A stretch of DNA of 64,000 nucleotides from assembly GCF_003431825.1 (NCBI RefSeq), contig NZ_CP020083.1:1960501-2024500 (forward strand), given 5' to 3'. Shown piece after piece: positions 10,085 to 19,309 of the stretch. The translations under genes were made by a program, and so were the position numbers. The first letter of the stretch is position 1. The number at the start of each line of letters is the position of its first letter. This DNA comes from Blastomonas fulva. Its GTDB lineage: Bacteria; Pseudomonadota; Alphaproteobacteria; Sphingomonadales; Sphingomonadaceae. Under the pieces are notes generated by a model. It saw only the letters and a list, made by a program, of their open reading frames with translations, did no database searches and had not been told where the DNA came from.

Positions 10085-10093
10085 CAGCCAATG

Positions 10094-11053
10094 TTAAAAT
10101 AAAATATCAAAATGCACGTCAAAACTATCCGAAAGTGGTTTTTCGAGCACTTTCCAGTCCGCCGGCGGCTGATTGCGGAACCATGTGTATTGGCGCTTGG
10201 CATATTGCCGGGTGGCCAGTTGCCCCTGCGCCAGGCATTGCGCACGGTCGATCTCGCCGCGCAGCAGCCGCGCTACCTCGGGTACCCCGATCGCGCGCAT
10301 CACCGGCAGATCGGGCGACAAATGCCGTGTCAGCAGGGTTTCGACCTCTGCCAACGCGCCTGCGCCCAGCATCGCGGCGAATCGGCGGTCGCACCGCTCG
10401 AGCAGCCAGTCGCGCGGGGGCCGCAGCACCAGCGGGTGCAGCGTGATCCGCTCGACAATCCCGCCCTCCTTGCGCGCCTGCCAGTGCGCGATCGGCTGGC
10501 CGGTCGATCGGATGATCTCGAGCGCGCGCGCGACGCGGGTGGTATCGGCGGCGTTCAGCCGGGCCGCGCTTGCCGCATCTTCCAGCTTCAGCGCGGCGTA
10601 GGTCTGGTCGACGGGCATTGCGCGCACCGCATCGCGGATCGCCGGATCGATCGGCGGGATGGGCGCGATGCCGTGGAGCAATGTCTGGATGTAGAGGCCT
10701 GTCCCGCCCACCAGGATGGGCAATGCGCCCGCCAGATGCGCAGCGGCGATCTCGGCGCGGGCATCGGCCGCCCAGCGCGCGGCGGAGCAGGCCTCGGCAC
10801 CGTCGATATAGCCGAACAACAGGTGGTCGATCCCGCCCATCTCCCCGGCCGAGGGGCGCGCGCTCAGCACGGCGAGATCGGCATAGACCTGCGCGCTGTC
10901 GGCGTTGACGATCACCGCACGCTGCCCACGCTTTTCAAGCCAATGCGCATAGCGCACCGCCAATCCGCTCTTGCCGCTGGCGGTCGGTCCGGCAATAAGC
11001 GCCACCGCCGGGCGGGTGTTTCCGGTCTCATCGGGGGAAGAATTTGTGCCCAT
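10094..11053 (-). CDS. miaA: tRNA dimethylallyltransferase
   Basis: This 319-residue enzyme adds a dimethylallyl group to A37 of tRNAs reading U-starting codons. The P-loop ALIAGPTASGKSGLA (about residues 18-32), NADSAQVYADL, and VGGTGLYIQTLL are typical, followed by RQYAKRQYTWFRNQ near the C-terminus. The ATG at 11053 was chosen; a GTG at 11005 would also give a normal MiaA N-terminus (VALIAGPTASGKS). With the 11053 start the gene overlaps the divergently transcribed serB by 8 bp. Confidence 0.95.
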   Translation of the reverse strand: MGTNSSPDETGNTRPAVALIAGPTASGKSGLAVRYAHWLEKRGQRAVIVNADSAQVYADLAVLSARPSAGEMGGIDHLLFGYIDGAEACSAARWAADARAEIAAAHLAGALPILVGGTGLYIQTLLHGIAPIPPIDPAIRDAVRAMPVDQTYAALKLEDAASAARLNAADTTRVARALEIIRSTGQPIAHWQARKEGGIVERITLHPLVLRPPRDWLLERCDRRFAAMLGAGALAEVETLLTRHLSPDLPVMRAIGVPEVARLLRGEIDRAQCLAQGQLATRQYAKRQYTWFRNQPPADWKVLEKPLSDSFDVHFDILF

Positions 11054-11924
11054 AGCCGTGCTGATAGCAGCAGAGCCCCTGCCAGCGGGAGAGCTAAACG
11101 CCGCCGCCGACCGATTGCACCAGGCCGGGCTGGTGGTCGGGCAGAGCCATTGGGTCGAACCGGGGCTGGTGGGCGAGGTGCACTTCACTGGTGACCGTGC
11201 CGCAGCCAATGCCGCGCTCGGGCCGATGCGCACTGCATGCGACGTGCTGGTGTTGGAGGAGGCCGCGCGCGACCCGCGCCTGCTGGTGTCCGACATGGAC
11301 AGCACGATGATCGCCAATGAGTGCATCGACGAGCTCGCCGATTATGCCGGGGTCAAGCCGCAGGTCGCCGCGATCACCGAGCGCGCGATGCAGGGCGAGC
11401 TCGATTTCGAGGCGGCACTGCGCGAGCGCGTGGCGCTGCTCAACGGGCTGAGCGAGCATGTCATTGCCGATTGCCTGGGCCACCGCATCCATCCCATGCC
11501 CGGCGCGCGCACATTGGTGCGTACGCTTCGCCAGCGCGGCGCGGATTGCGTGCTGGTTTCGGGCGGGTTCCATTCCTTTGCCGATGTCATCGGCGCGGAG
11601 CTCGGATTTCACGCGGTGTTCGCCAACCGGCTGGTGATCGAGCACGGCCATATGACCGGCGCACTCGAAGGCAGCATCGTCGATGCCGCGCGCAAGGCCG
11701 CGATCCTGATCGAGCAGGCTGCAGGACAGGGGCTCGAGGCGCGCCAAGTGCTGGCATTGGGCGATGGTGCCAACGACATCCCGATGCTCAAGGCGGCAGG
11801 GACGGGCATCGCCTATCACGCCAAGCCCGCGGCGATCGCGGCGGCGGACGGGCATATCGCGCACGGCGACTGGACCGTGCTGCTCCACGCGCTGGGGATC
11901 GCCCGCGCGGACTGGAGCGATTGA
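11046..11924 (+). CDS. serB: Phosphoserine phosphatase
   Basis: This HAD-superfamily enzyme of 292 residues performs the last step of serine synthesis. The DxDxT nucleophile motif is VSDMDSTMI, motif II is VLVSGGFHSFA, and motif III/IV is LALGDGANDIPML. About 80 N-terminal residues form the degenerate ACT-like region seen in many SerB proteins. The start is GTG at 11046, preceded by GGGGAAG at good spacing; GTG 11058 is an alternative. It is transcribed away from miaA with overlapping 5' ends and ends at a GC-rich hairpin. Confidence 0.95.
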   Translation: MPIAVLIAAEPLPAGELNAAADRLHQAGLVVGQSHWVEPGLVGEVHFTGDRAAANAALGPMRTACDVLVLEEAARDPRLLVSDMDSTMIANECIDELADYAGVKPQVAAITERAMQGELDFEAALRERVALLNGLSEHVIADCLGHRIHPMPGARTLVRTLRQRGADCVLVSGGFHSFADVIGAELGFHAVFANRLVIEHGHMTGALEGSIVDAARKAAILIEQAAGQGLEARQVLALGDGANDIPMLKAAGTGIAYHAKPAAIAAADGHIAHGDWTVLLHALGIARADWSD

Positions 11925-11935
11925 GCGCAAGCAAA

Positions 11936-11963
11936 AGGGGGCGCAGCTTGCGCCGCACCCCCT
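11936..11963. terminator. Hairpin between convergent serB and SDR genes
   Basis: A28-bp GC-rich inverted repeat (AGGGGG at 11936-11941 with CCCCCT at 11958-11963, with an inner GGCGCA/TGCGCC stem) lies 12 bp after the serB stop and 28 bp from the opposing SDR stop. A short A run precedes it, so it would serve as a terminator mainly for the minus-strand gene. Confidence 0.5.
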
Positions 11964-11991
11964 CGATGTATTCCAGCAATGAAGCCGAAGA

Positions 11992-12888
11992 TCAGCCCTG
12001 CAGCAGGCGCATGATCGTCATGGCCTGTTCGCTGCCCGACTGCGGCACGGTCTCGCCGGTGCGGTCGGTGATCTTGTCGAAGATGCGCGCCACGCCCTCT
12101 GCGGTGCGCTCGCCCTCGGGCAAAGCCGCGCCCTGGGTCATCGTGACATAGGCCGCGTGGAATGCGCCTGCGCCTGCGCCGATGATCATGTTAGTCGGCG
12201 CATCTTCGGACACCAGATAGACCGCGGCAGGGACAACGTTCTCGGGCTTGAACGCAGCAAACGCTTCGGGCGGGAAGATGTCTTCGGTCATGCGGGTGCC
12301 TGCGACGGGCGCCAGCGTGTTGACCTTGATGTTGTTCTTCGCGCCTTCGAGATACAGTGTCTTGGTGAGGCCCGCGAGGCCGAGCTTGGCCGCGCCGTAG
12401 TTCGCCTGGCCGAAATTGCCGTACAGGCCGGTCGACGATGCGGTCATCAGGATGCGGCCATAATTCTGCTCGCGCATGGTTTCCCACACCGCCTTGGTGC
12501 AGTTGGCCGAACCCAGCAGGTGGACCTTGACCACCAGATCGAAATCGGCGGGCTCCATCTTGGCAAAGCTCTTGTCGCGCAGGATGCCGGCGTTGTTGAT
12601 CAGCACGTGCACGCCGCCCCAGGCTTCCTTGGCCTTGGCGACCATCTCGACCATCTGTTCGTATTCGGTGACGTTACCGCCATTGGCCATGGCTTCGCCG
12701 CCGGCAGCCTTGATTTCTTCAACCACCTTCGCGGCTGCATCCGAGGTGCCGGTGCCGTCGCGGGCTCCGCCCAGATCGTTGACGACAACCTTGGCGCCGC
12801 GGGCGGCAAGATCGAGCGCATAGGCGCGGCCCAGGCCGCCGCCTGCGCCGGTGACAATGGCAACGCGGTCCTTGAAACTGATGGTCAT
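11992..12888 (-). CDS. Short-chain dehydrogenase, (3R)-hydroxyacyl-CoA dehydrogenase-like
   Basis: This 298-residue classical SDR has the cofactor motif VTGAGGGLGRAYAL at about residues 11-24, NNAGILRDKSF, and catalytic residues in SSTGLYGNFGQANYGAAK (Ser, Tyr, Lys). The insertion VVNDLGGARDGTGTSDAAA after the second strand is characteristic of the dehydrogenase domain of peroxisomal multifunctional enzyme 2, suggesting a beta-oxidation or hydroxyacyl substrate. The ATG at 12888 is preferred because AAGGA lies 8 nt upstream; the ATG at 12897 is too close to that site. No fatty-acid genes flank it, so the substrate is inferred. Confidence 0.88.
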   Translation of the reverse strand: MTISFKDRVAIVTGAGGGLGRAYALDLAARGAKVVVNDLGGARDGTGTSDAAAKVVEEIKAAGGEAMANGGNVTEYEQMVEMVAKAKEAWGGVHVLINNAGILRDKSFAKMEPADFDLVVKVHLLGSANCTKAVWETMREQNYGRILMTASSTGLYGNFGQANYGAAKLGLAGLTKTLYLEGAKNNIKVNTLAPVAGTRMTEDIFPPEAFAAFKPENVVPAAVYLVSEDAPTNMIIGAGAGAFHAAYVTMTQGAALPEGERTAEGVARIFDKITDRTGETVPQSGSEQAMTIMRLLQG

Positions 12889-13051
12889 GGCATGCATCCT
12901 TTCGGGCAGGGTTTTACACTGGGCGCGGCAAATCCGCGCGGAATGGCGCGGGTTTTAGCCATGTTGCGCCGCTTGGCAAGCGCCAAGCTGGCTCCAGGCA
13001 GACAGGGGCACCGATTGACGTTCGCGTAAAGCCGCGCTGACGTTACGGCGA

Positions 13052-13747
13052 TCAGGCCAGTTCGCTGTCCAGCGCATAGCCCGCCGAACGCACCGTGCGG
13101 ATGATATCGGGCTGGCCATGCGCGTTCAAAGCCTTGCGCAGCCGCCGGATGTGGACGTCGACGGTGCGAATCTCGATATCGCTGTCATGTCCCCAGACGC
13201 TGTCGAGCAGCCGCTCGCGCGAGAACACCCAGCCGGGATGCTCGAGGAAGTGGCGCAGCAGGCGGAACTCGGTGGGGCCGAGCGGGATCGTCTGCCCGGC
13301 GCGCTTCACCTTGTAGCCCACGGTGTCCATCTCGATGTCGGCAAAGCTCAGCGCCTCGCCTGCCAGAGCCGGGCGCACCCGGCGCAGCACCGCGTTGACG
13401 CGCGCGATCAGCTCGCGCGGAGAGAAGGGCTTGGTGACATAATCGTCGGCGCCGATATCCAGCCCGCGCACCCGGTCTTCCTCTTCTCCACGCGCCGACA
13501 TCATGATGATCGGGATGTTCGAGGTATCGTTGTCGCGGCGCAGGCGGCGGCAGACCTCGATGCCCGACAGGTTCTCGATCATCCAGTCGAGCAGAACGAT
13601 ATCGGGCCGCTCCTCGCGCGCGATCAGCATCGCCTCTTCGCCATCGGCGGTCTGGCTGACGCGAAAGCCCTGTTTGTCGAAGTGCCAGGAGACAAGCTCT
13701 GCCAGTGCCATGTCGTCTTCAACCAGCAGCAGATGGGGTGTTGTCAT
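13052..13747 (-). CDS. phoB: Phosphate regulon response regulator
   Basis: This 231-residue OmpR-family regulator has a receiver domain beginning TPHLLLVEDDMALAELV with the phospho-acceptor Asp in DIVLLDWMIENLSG (about residue 55) and the KPFSPRELIARV switch segment. A C-terminal winged helix (ERLLDSVWGHDSDIEIRTVDVHIRRLRKAL) follows. It is the last gene of the phoR-pst-phoU-phoB series and 49 bp from phoU. The ATG at 13747 matches the usual PhoB N-terminus; the frame is open to 13771 through a non-ATG codon. Confidence 0.96.
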   Translation of the reverse strand: MTTPHLLLVEDDMALAELVSWHFDKQGFRVSQTADGEEAMLIAREERPDIVLLDWMIENLSGIEVCRRLRRDNDTSNIPIIMMSARGEEEDRVRGLDIGADDYVTKPFSPRELIARVNAVLRRVRPALAGEALSFADIEMDTVGYKVKRAGQTIPLGPTEFRLLRHFLEHPGWVFSRERLLDSVWGHDSDIEIRTVDVHIRRLRKALNAHGQPDIIRTVRSAGYALDSELA

Positions 13748-13795
13748 CGTCTTCGTGCTTTCTTGTGCCAAAAGTCCCGATCAGGGTTATCCTGA

Positions 13796-14506
13796 TCAGT
13801 CGGTGTCTGGCGCCAGCGCGTCATCGCCGCGCTCGCGTTCGTTCATCGACTGGCCGGTGACCGCGAAATAGACCATTTCCGAAACGTTGGTGGCGTGGTC
13901 GCCGATCCGCTCGAGATTCTTGGCGATGAACAAAAGGTGCGTGCCAGCGCCGACATGCTCGGGGTTCTCGATCATGTGCGCGATCAGCGCGCGGAAGATG
14001 CTGTTGTAGAAATCGTCCACCGTCTTGTCCTGTGCGCACACGGCGACGGCAAGGTCCGCATCGCGGCGGGCAAAGGCGGTGAAGGCATCGTCGACCAGCT
14101 GGCGGGTGGCATCGGCCATCGCGGGCAGCAACCGTGCCGCCTCGATCTGCTGGCTGGCATCGATCAGAGCGACGCGCTTGGCGATGTTCTTGGCGTAATC
14201 GCCGATCCTCTCGACCACGCCCGAAATCTTGAGCGCTGCGACCAGTTCGCGAAGATCGTCGGCCATCGGCGCGCGCAGCGCGATGGTCTGGATCACCATG
14301 CGGTCGATCTGCTCTTCCAGCGCGTCGATGCGCTTGTCGCCCTCGACCACCTGGCGCGCGAGATCGAGATCGGCATTGGCCAGCGCCGTCATCGCGCCCT
14401 CGACCGCCTTTTCAGCGCGTCCGCCGATCTCCGCGATCAGCCCGCGCAGGGTGATCAGGTCGCCATCAAAGGCCTTCAGGGTGTGTTCGTTCAGGCTGTG
14501 GTTCAT
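13796..14506 (-). CDS. phoU: Phosphate signalling complex protein PhoU
   Basis: This 236-residue all-helical protein carries two PhoU repeats with the metal-binding E/DxxxD pattern (GDKRIDALEEQIDRMVIQTIALRAP; later KNLERIGDHATNVSEMVYF). PhoU couples the Pst transporter to PhoR and keeps the regulon off when phosphate is plentiful. The ATG at 14506 is preceded by GGAAGA at ideal spacing, so it is preferred over the in-frame non-ATG codon at 14518. It lies between pstB and phoB. Confidence 0.96.
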   Translation of the reverse strand: MNHSLNEHTLKAFDGDLITLRGLIAEIGGRAEKAVEGAMTALANADLDLARQVVEGDKRIDALEEQIDRMVIQTIALRAPMADDLRELVAALKISGVVERIGDYAKNIAKRVALIDASQQIEAARLLPAMADATRQLVDDAFTAFARRDADLAVAVCAQDKTVDDFYNSIFRALIAHMIENPEHVGAGTHLLFIAKNLERIGDHATNVSEMVYFAVTGQSMNERERGDDALAPDTD

Positions 14507-14593
14507 CAAATCTTCCAAATCATGTCGGTGACGGCCCCGTCCGGTGCAGGATAACCCGGAATGCTGGGCGCTGTCGCTGAACTATGTGCGCAA

Positions 14594-15382
14594 TCAGCCA
14601 TATCGGCCGGTAATATAGTCACGGGTCCGTTCTTCGCGCGGGTTGGTGAAGATATCGGAGGTATCGCCATATTCCACCATTGTTCCCAGATGGAAGAAAG
14701 CGGTCTTCTGCGAAACGCGCGCGGCCTGCTGCATGTTGTGCGTCACGATGACGATGGCATAGCGGCCGCGCAGTTCGTGGATCAGTTCCTCGATCTTGGC
14801 GGTGGCGATCGGGTCGAGCGCCGAGCAGGGCTCGTCCATCAGGATCACCTCAGGATCGACCGCGATCGCGCGCGCGATGCACAACCGCTGCTGCTGGCCG
14901 CCCGAAAGCGCGGTACCGCTTTCGCTCAGCCGGTCCTTGACCTCGTTCCACAGGCCTGCGCGCACCAGCGAGTTTTCGACGATCTGGTCGAGTTCGGCCT
15001 TGTTGGGGGCAAGCCCGTGGATGCGCGGGCCATAAGCGACATTGTCGTAAATCGACTTGGGGAAGGGGTTGGGTTTCTGGAACACCATGCCGACGCGCGC
15101 GCGCAGCTGCACCACGTCCATCTTGCTCGAATAGATGTCCTCGCCGTCCAGCGTGATGTCGCCTTCCACCCGCGCGCTGGGGATGGTGTCGTTCATGCGG
15201 TTGAGCGTGCGCAGGAAGGTCGACTTGCCGCAGCCCGACGGGCCGATGAACGCGACGACATTGTCCATGTCGATGTCGATCGACACGCCCTTGATCGCCT
15301 GCTTGTCGCCGTAAAACACCTTTACGTCGCGTGCGGACATCTTGGGAGCAGCAGCGGATTCGGTCATGGATTTCGTTACCAT
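14594..15382 (-). CDS. pstB: Phosphate ABC transporter ATP-binding protein
   Basis: This 262-residue ATPase energises high-affinity phosphate uptake. Walker A is GPSGCGKST (around residues 48-56), the signature is [14 protein letters not shown] and Walker B is [13 protein letters not shown]. The ATG at 15382 overlaps the pstA stop by 7 nt; an ATG at 15367 is the alternative. The product pairs with PstA and PstC at the inner membrane. Confidence 0.97.
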   Translation of the reverse strand: MVTKSMTESAAAPKMSARDVKVFYGDKQAIKGVSIDIDMDNVVAFIGPSGCGKSTFLRTLNRMNDTIPSARVEGDITLDGEDIYSSKMDVVQLRARVGMVFQKPNPFPKSIYDNVAYGPRIHGLAPNKAELDQIVENSLVRAGLWNEVKDRLSESGTALSGGQQQRLCIARAIAVDPEVILMDEPCSALDPIATAKIEELIHELRGRYAIVIVTHNMQQAARVSQKTAFFHLGTMVEYGDTSDIFTNPREERTRDYITGRYG

Positions 15383-16671
15383 CGCGTTTCAAACCGGTTG
15401 CGCAGATAAACCGCGACCGCGTTCATGGTGAGAAGGAAGACAAGCAGGACGATGATCGCGGCGGATGTCTTTTCGACAAAGCCGCGGTTGACCTCGTCCG
15501 ACCACAGGAAGATCTGCACCGGCAGCACCGTGGCCGGGTCGGTCAGGCCATCGGGGGGTGTCGTGGTGAAGGCGCGCATGCCGATCATCAGCAACGGCGC
15601 GGTTTCGCCCAGCGCGCGCGCCATGCCGATGATGGTGCCGGTCATGATTCCCGGAATCGCCAGCGGCAGCACATGGTGGAACACGACCTGGATCGGGCTT
15701 GCGCCGACACCCATCGCCGCCTCGCGGATCGATGGCGGCACCGCCTTGATCGCGTTGCGCGCAGCGATCACGATCACCGGCATGGTCATCAGCGCAAGCG
15801 TCAGACCGCCGACGATCGCGGCAGAGCGCGGCATCGCGAAGAACTGCAGAAAAACCGCAAGCCCGAGCAAGCCAAAGATGATCGAGGGAACCGCGGCCAG
15901 GTTGTTGATCGACACCTCTATCAGGTCGGTCAGCCGGTTCTTGGTCGCATATTCCTCCAGATACACCGCCGCGAGCACGCCGACGGGGAAGGCAAGCAAC
16001 AGCGTGACCACCATGGTGATCAGCGAACCCTTGAGCGAACCCCAGATGCCGACCTGCGCCGGATCGGTGCCGTCCGAGCCGGTGAGGAAGTTCCAGTTGA
16101 ACGTCTGGCGCACCTCGCCCGCCTTGCGCAGCTGGGCATAATCGGCCTCGGCTTCTGCGGTCGAGGTGTCCTTGGCGGCGCGGTCGATGTCGCTCGACGT
16201 CGGCAGCCAGAAGCTGGTCTTGCCCATCACCAGATTGGGGTTTTCGGTCAGCTGGTCGCGCAGTGCGGTCCAGGCGGTGGTCGCGAAGAAGCGGCTGCCG
16301 TCCTTGCCATATTGCGCCTGCACAGCGTTGTCATAGATCCGCCGGACGTCGATCGAGGCCATTGTGGCAGACAGGCGCGGGCCGGTGAGCTGCTCGGGCG
16401 AGATGCTGCCGGTAGCGGCGGGCAGGTCGACGGTCAGCGTTGCCTCGGTGGTGATGAACCCCTTGGCGCCATTGCCGACCATCACGAACAGCAGGAAGGC
16501 GAGAAACAGCGACGACAGCACGACCGCAGCCAGCCCCATGAACTTGAAGCGGCGCTCGGCGGCGTAGCGCGAGGCGATGCGCTTCTGCATGGCATCGCCC
16601 ATCCAGTCGGTCTTGCGCGCGGTCGCAGCCGTCGCAGGCAGGTGTGCGGACATGGTTGCGGCCTCAGTCAT
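15376..16671 (-). CDS. pstA: Phosphate ABC transporter permease PstA, long form
   Basis: At 431 residues the protein is about 130 longer than E. coli PstA. The extra length is an N-terminal part: one membrane segment ([20 protein letters not shown]) followed by a periplasmic stretch of roughly 150 residues before the core permease domain, as in other alphaproteobacteria. The core carries the permease EAA-like loop ([21 protein letters not shown]). The gene overlaps pstC by 8 nt. Confidence 0.95.
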   Translation of the reverse strand: MTEAATMSAHLPATAATARKTDWMGDAMQKRIASRYAAERRFKFMGLAAVVLSSLFLAFLLFVMVGNGAKGFITTEATLTVDLPAATGSISPEQLTGPRLSATMASIDVRRIYDNAVQAQYGKDGSRFFATTAWTALRDQLTENPNLVMGKTSFWLPTSSDIDRAAKDTSTAEAEADYAQLRKAGEVRQTFNWNFLTGSDGTDPAQVGIWGSLKGSLITMVVTLLLAFPVGVLAAVYLEEYATKNRLTDLIEVSINNLAAVPSIIFGLLGLAVFLQFFAMPRSAAIVGGLTLALMTMPVIVIAARNAIKAVPPSIREAAMGVGASPIQVVFHHVLPLAIPGIMTGTIIGMARALGETAPLLMIGMRAFTTTPPDGLTDPATVLPVQIFLWSDEVNRGFVEKTSAAIIVLLVFLLTMNAVAVYLRNRFETRW

Positions 16672-18040
16672 ACGCTTCCCGATATCTTTTGACGATCTGC
16701 AGCGCGACGATGTTGAGCAGCAGGGTGACGATGAACAGGGTGAGCCCCAGTGCGAAAGCGGCGAGCGTCATCGGGCTGTTGAAATCGGTATCGCCGGTGA
16801 GCAGCTGGACGATCTGGGTGGTCACGGTGGTGACGCTGGCGAACGGATTGGCAGTGAGGTTGGCGGCAAGCCCTGCGGCCATCACCACGATCATCGTCTC
16901 GCCGATCGCGCGGCTGACCGCGAGCAGCACGCCGCCGACGACGCCGGGGAGCGCCGCGGGGATCAGCACCTGCTTGATCGTCTCGCTCTTGGTCGCGCCC
17001 ATGGCGAGCGAGCCATCGCGCATGCTGCCGGGGACGGCGGCAATGCTGTCATCGGCCATCGATGACACGAACGGGATGATCATCACCCCCATGACAAGGC
17101 CAGCCGCCAGCGCCGATTCCGACGAGGCATCGGTGATCCCGATCATCACCGCAAAGCTGCGCAGCGCAGGCGCGACAGTGAGGGCGGCGAAATAGCCATA
17201 GACCACCGTCGGCACGCCCGCGAGAATCTCGAGGATCGGCTTCATCCACTTGCGCACCGTGGGGCTTGCATATTGGGTGAGGTACACCGCGCTCATCAGC
17301 CCCAGCGGGATCGCCACCGCCATCGCGATGATCGCGCCGATGAACACCGTGCCCCAGAACAAAGGCACTGCGCCAAAGCCGGTCGCCTTGCCGTCGACCA
17401 CCTTGTCCGACGGGTTCCAGTCGAGCCCGAACAGGAATTCGAACGGCGAGACGAGGTTGAAGAAGCGCACCGTCTCGACGATCAGCGAGGCGACGATGCC
17501 GAGGGTCGCCAGGATCGCGATCAGCGAGGCGAGCAGCAGTGCCAGCATCACCGTGCGTTCCACCTTGGTGCGCGCACGGAAATCGGGGCGGATGCGGGTG
17601 AAGGCAAACGCGCCGCCGGCAAAGCACAGCAGGAACGCAGCAAGTGCGCCGATCAGCGCATATTGGCGGTCTGCTGCAGCATAGAGCGGGGCGAGCTGAA
17701 CGGCCGCGTCGTTGAACACCTTGAGATCGGCGTTGCGCGACAGCGCGCGGGCTTCCGACAAGATGGCGGCGCGCGAAAACGGATCGGTGGGAAGCTGGGC
17801 GGCGAGCGGGCTGTCCAGCACGGCAAAGCTGCCCAGCGCCGGTGCGACCGAGCTCCACACCAGCAGGAACAGGATCGCGGGCACCACCGCCCACATCGCG
17901 GCGTACCACCCGTGATAGCTGGGCAGCGAATGGACACTGGCCGCGCCCGACTGGATGAACCGGCCCGCACGGGCACGGGCGAACACCCAGGTGATCAGGC
18001 CAAGGCCCGCAATCAGGAACAAGGTTGCTGTGCTGGTCAT
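16664..18040 (-). CDS. pstC: Phosphate ABC transporter permease PstC, long form
   Basis: The 458-residue inner-membrane permease starts with a membrane anchor (TATLFLIAGLGLITWVFARA). A second TM and an extracytoplasmic insertion (about residues 65-135) follow, then the core six-helix permease with the loop GSMRDGSLAMGATKSETIKQVLIPAALPG. E. coli PstC is about 319 residues; the extended N-terminus is usual in alphaproteobacteria. It begins 8 bp after pstS ends. Confidence 0.95.
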   Translation of the reverse strand: MTSTATLFLIAGLGLITWVFARARAGRFIQSGAASVHSLPSYHGWYAAMWAVVPAILFLLVWSSVAPALGSFAVLDSPLAAQLPTDPFSRAAILSEARALSRNADLKVFNDAAVQLAPLYAAADRQYALIGALAAFLLCFAGGAFAFTRIRPDFRARTKVERTVMLALLLASLIAILATLGIVASLIVETVRFFNLVSPFEFLFGLDWNPSDKVVDGKATGFGAVPLFWGTVFIGAIIAMAVAIPLGLMSAVYLTQYASPTVRKWMKPILEILAGVPTVVYGYFAALTVAPALRSFAVMIGITDASSESALAAGLVMGVMIIPFVSSMADDSIAAVPGSMRDGSLAMGATKSETIKQVLIPAALPGVVGGVLLAVSRAIGETMIVVMAAGLAANLTANPFASVTTVTTQIVQLLTGDTDFNSPMTLAAFALGLTLFIVTLLLNIVALQIVKRYREAYD

Positions 18041-18048
18041 GCTGGCGC

Positions 18049-19098
18049 CTATTTCAGCTCTGCGCCGTCAAGCGTGGTCAGCGTCTTGATCCGTCCCAGC
18101 ATCTCGCCACGCACCTTTTCGGGCGCCGCGATCAGGCCGATGCGCGTCAGATAGCCCTCATGTTCCCCACCGCGCATGAACTCGGCAAGATATTCGCGCA
18201 GCCCCGGGATGACATCGACATGCTTCTTCTTGACATAGATGTAGAGCGTGCGGGCACCGGGATAGGTGCCGTTCTCGATCGTGGCATAGGTCGGCTCGAC
18301 CCCGTTGATCGGGACGCCGCGCACGGTATCGGCATTGTCTGCCAGATAGCTGTAGCTGAAGATCCCCACCGCATCGGGGTTGGTCGACAGCTTCTGGACG
18401 ATCAGGTTATCGTTCTCGCCGGTGTCGGTATAGGCCTGGTCGGTGCGGACCGAGTGGCAGATTTCCTCGAACCTGTCCTTGTCCGAATCCGACAGCGCCT
18501 TGATCGCGGGATCGGACTTGCAGCCCTTTTCCATGATGATTTCTTCGAGCGCATCGCGGGTGCCAGAGGTCGCCGGCGGGCCGAAAATGTTGATCCGGGT
18601 GTCGGGCAGCGCCGGGTTGATGTCGGGCCAGCGGATCGCCTTGTTGGCACCCTTGCCAAAGGGGTTCGCGGCAAGCGCGGTATAGAATTCCTCGACCGAC
18701 AGGCTGATCCGGGGGCCGTTTTGCGCCTGCGCGAGCGCGATGCCGTCAAACCCGATCACGATCTCGATGATGCCGTCGACGCCGTTCGCGGTGCAGCGGT
18801 CGAACTCGCCCTTCTTCATGCGGCGCGAGGCATTGACGATATCAGGCGTGTTGGCGCCGACGCCCGAACAGAACAGCTCGACGCCGCCGCCGGTACCGGT
18901 GGATTCGAGAATCGGCGAGCGCCGCTCGGGGTCGAAATTGACGAACTCCTCGGCGACCTTCTTGGCGAAGGGGAAGACGGTCGACGAGCCGACGATGCGG
19001 ATCTCGCTGCGGCTGCTGCCCTGATTGGTCGATGCCGGGTCCTGACACCCTGCCAGCAGCAAAGCTGGAAGGCAGGCAAAAGCGAGCTTCCTGATCAA
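18049..19098 (-). CDS. pstS: Phosphate-binding periplasmic lipoprotein PstS
   Basis: This 349-residue protein has a lipoprotein signal: MIRKLAFACLPALLLAGC, with lipobox LLAGC and the acylated Cys at residue 18. The phosphate-binding SSTVFPFAKKVAEEF near the N-terminus, STGTGGGVELFCSG and GPPATSGTRDALEE match the PstS family. The start is TTG at 19098; no in-frame ATG lies nearby, and an AGAGG sits 8 nt upstream. A Pho box lies about 155 bp upstream, so strong induction on phosphate limitation is expected. Confidence 0.93.
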   Translation of the reverse strand: MIRKLAFACLPALLLAGCQDPASTNQGSSRSEIRIVGSSTVFPFAKKVAEEFVNFDPERRSPILESTGTGGGVELFCSGVGANTPDIVNASRRMKKGEFDRCTANGVDGIIEIVIGFDGIALAQAQNGPRISLSVEEFYTALAANPFGKGANKAIRWPDINPALPDTRINIFGPPATSGTRDALEEIIMEKGCKSDPAIKALSDSDKDRFEEICHSVRTDQAYTDTGENDNLIVQKLSTNPDAVGIFSYSYLADNADTVRGVPINGVEPTYATIENGTYPGARTLYIYVKKKHVDVIPGLREYLAEFMRGGEHEGYLTRIGLIAAPEKVRGEMLGRIKTLTTLDGAELK

Positions 19099-19121
19099 AA
19101 CCCCAACCTCTCATAAAGCCT

Positions 19122-19160
19122 GGACCGCATGGGCGGTCCTGGTTGTCCCGATAGCGGGAC
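19122..19160 (-). other. Two small hairpins in the pstS 5' leader
   Basis: GGACCGC-ATGG-GCGGTCC (19122-19139) and GTCCCG-ATAG-CGGGAC (19145-19160) are adjacent perfect inverted repeats 24 to 62 nt upstream of the pstS start. Neither is followed by a T run, so they look like mRNA-stabilising or translation-affecting structures rather than terminators. Their function is not known. Confidence 0.4.
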
Positions 19161-19252
19161 ACGCATGGCCTTCCCAGAATCACGCAAACCCACGTGTCCC
19201 CGGAAAGGCGGCCCCCGACAGGGAGCCGATAGGGAGAGGCGATTGCCCAAAG

Positions 19253-19281
19253 ATGACAATGCGATGACGGATTTATGACAA
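19253..19281 (-). promoter_or_regulatory. Pho box (three PhoB half-sites) upstream of pstS
   Basis: On the minus strand three 7-mers are spaced exactly 11 bp apart: TTGTCAT (19281-19275), CCGTCAT (19270-19264) and TTGTCAT (19259-19253), separated by AAAT and CGCA. This matches the PhoB consensus CTGTCAT repeats with AT-rich 4-bp spacers. It is placed between phoR and pstS and should drive pstSCAB-phoU-phoB. I could not place a convincing -10. Confidence 0.85.
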
Positions 19282-19309
19282 CGCCCCCGGAGGCGTGTGC
19301 CAGCCCGGC

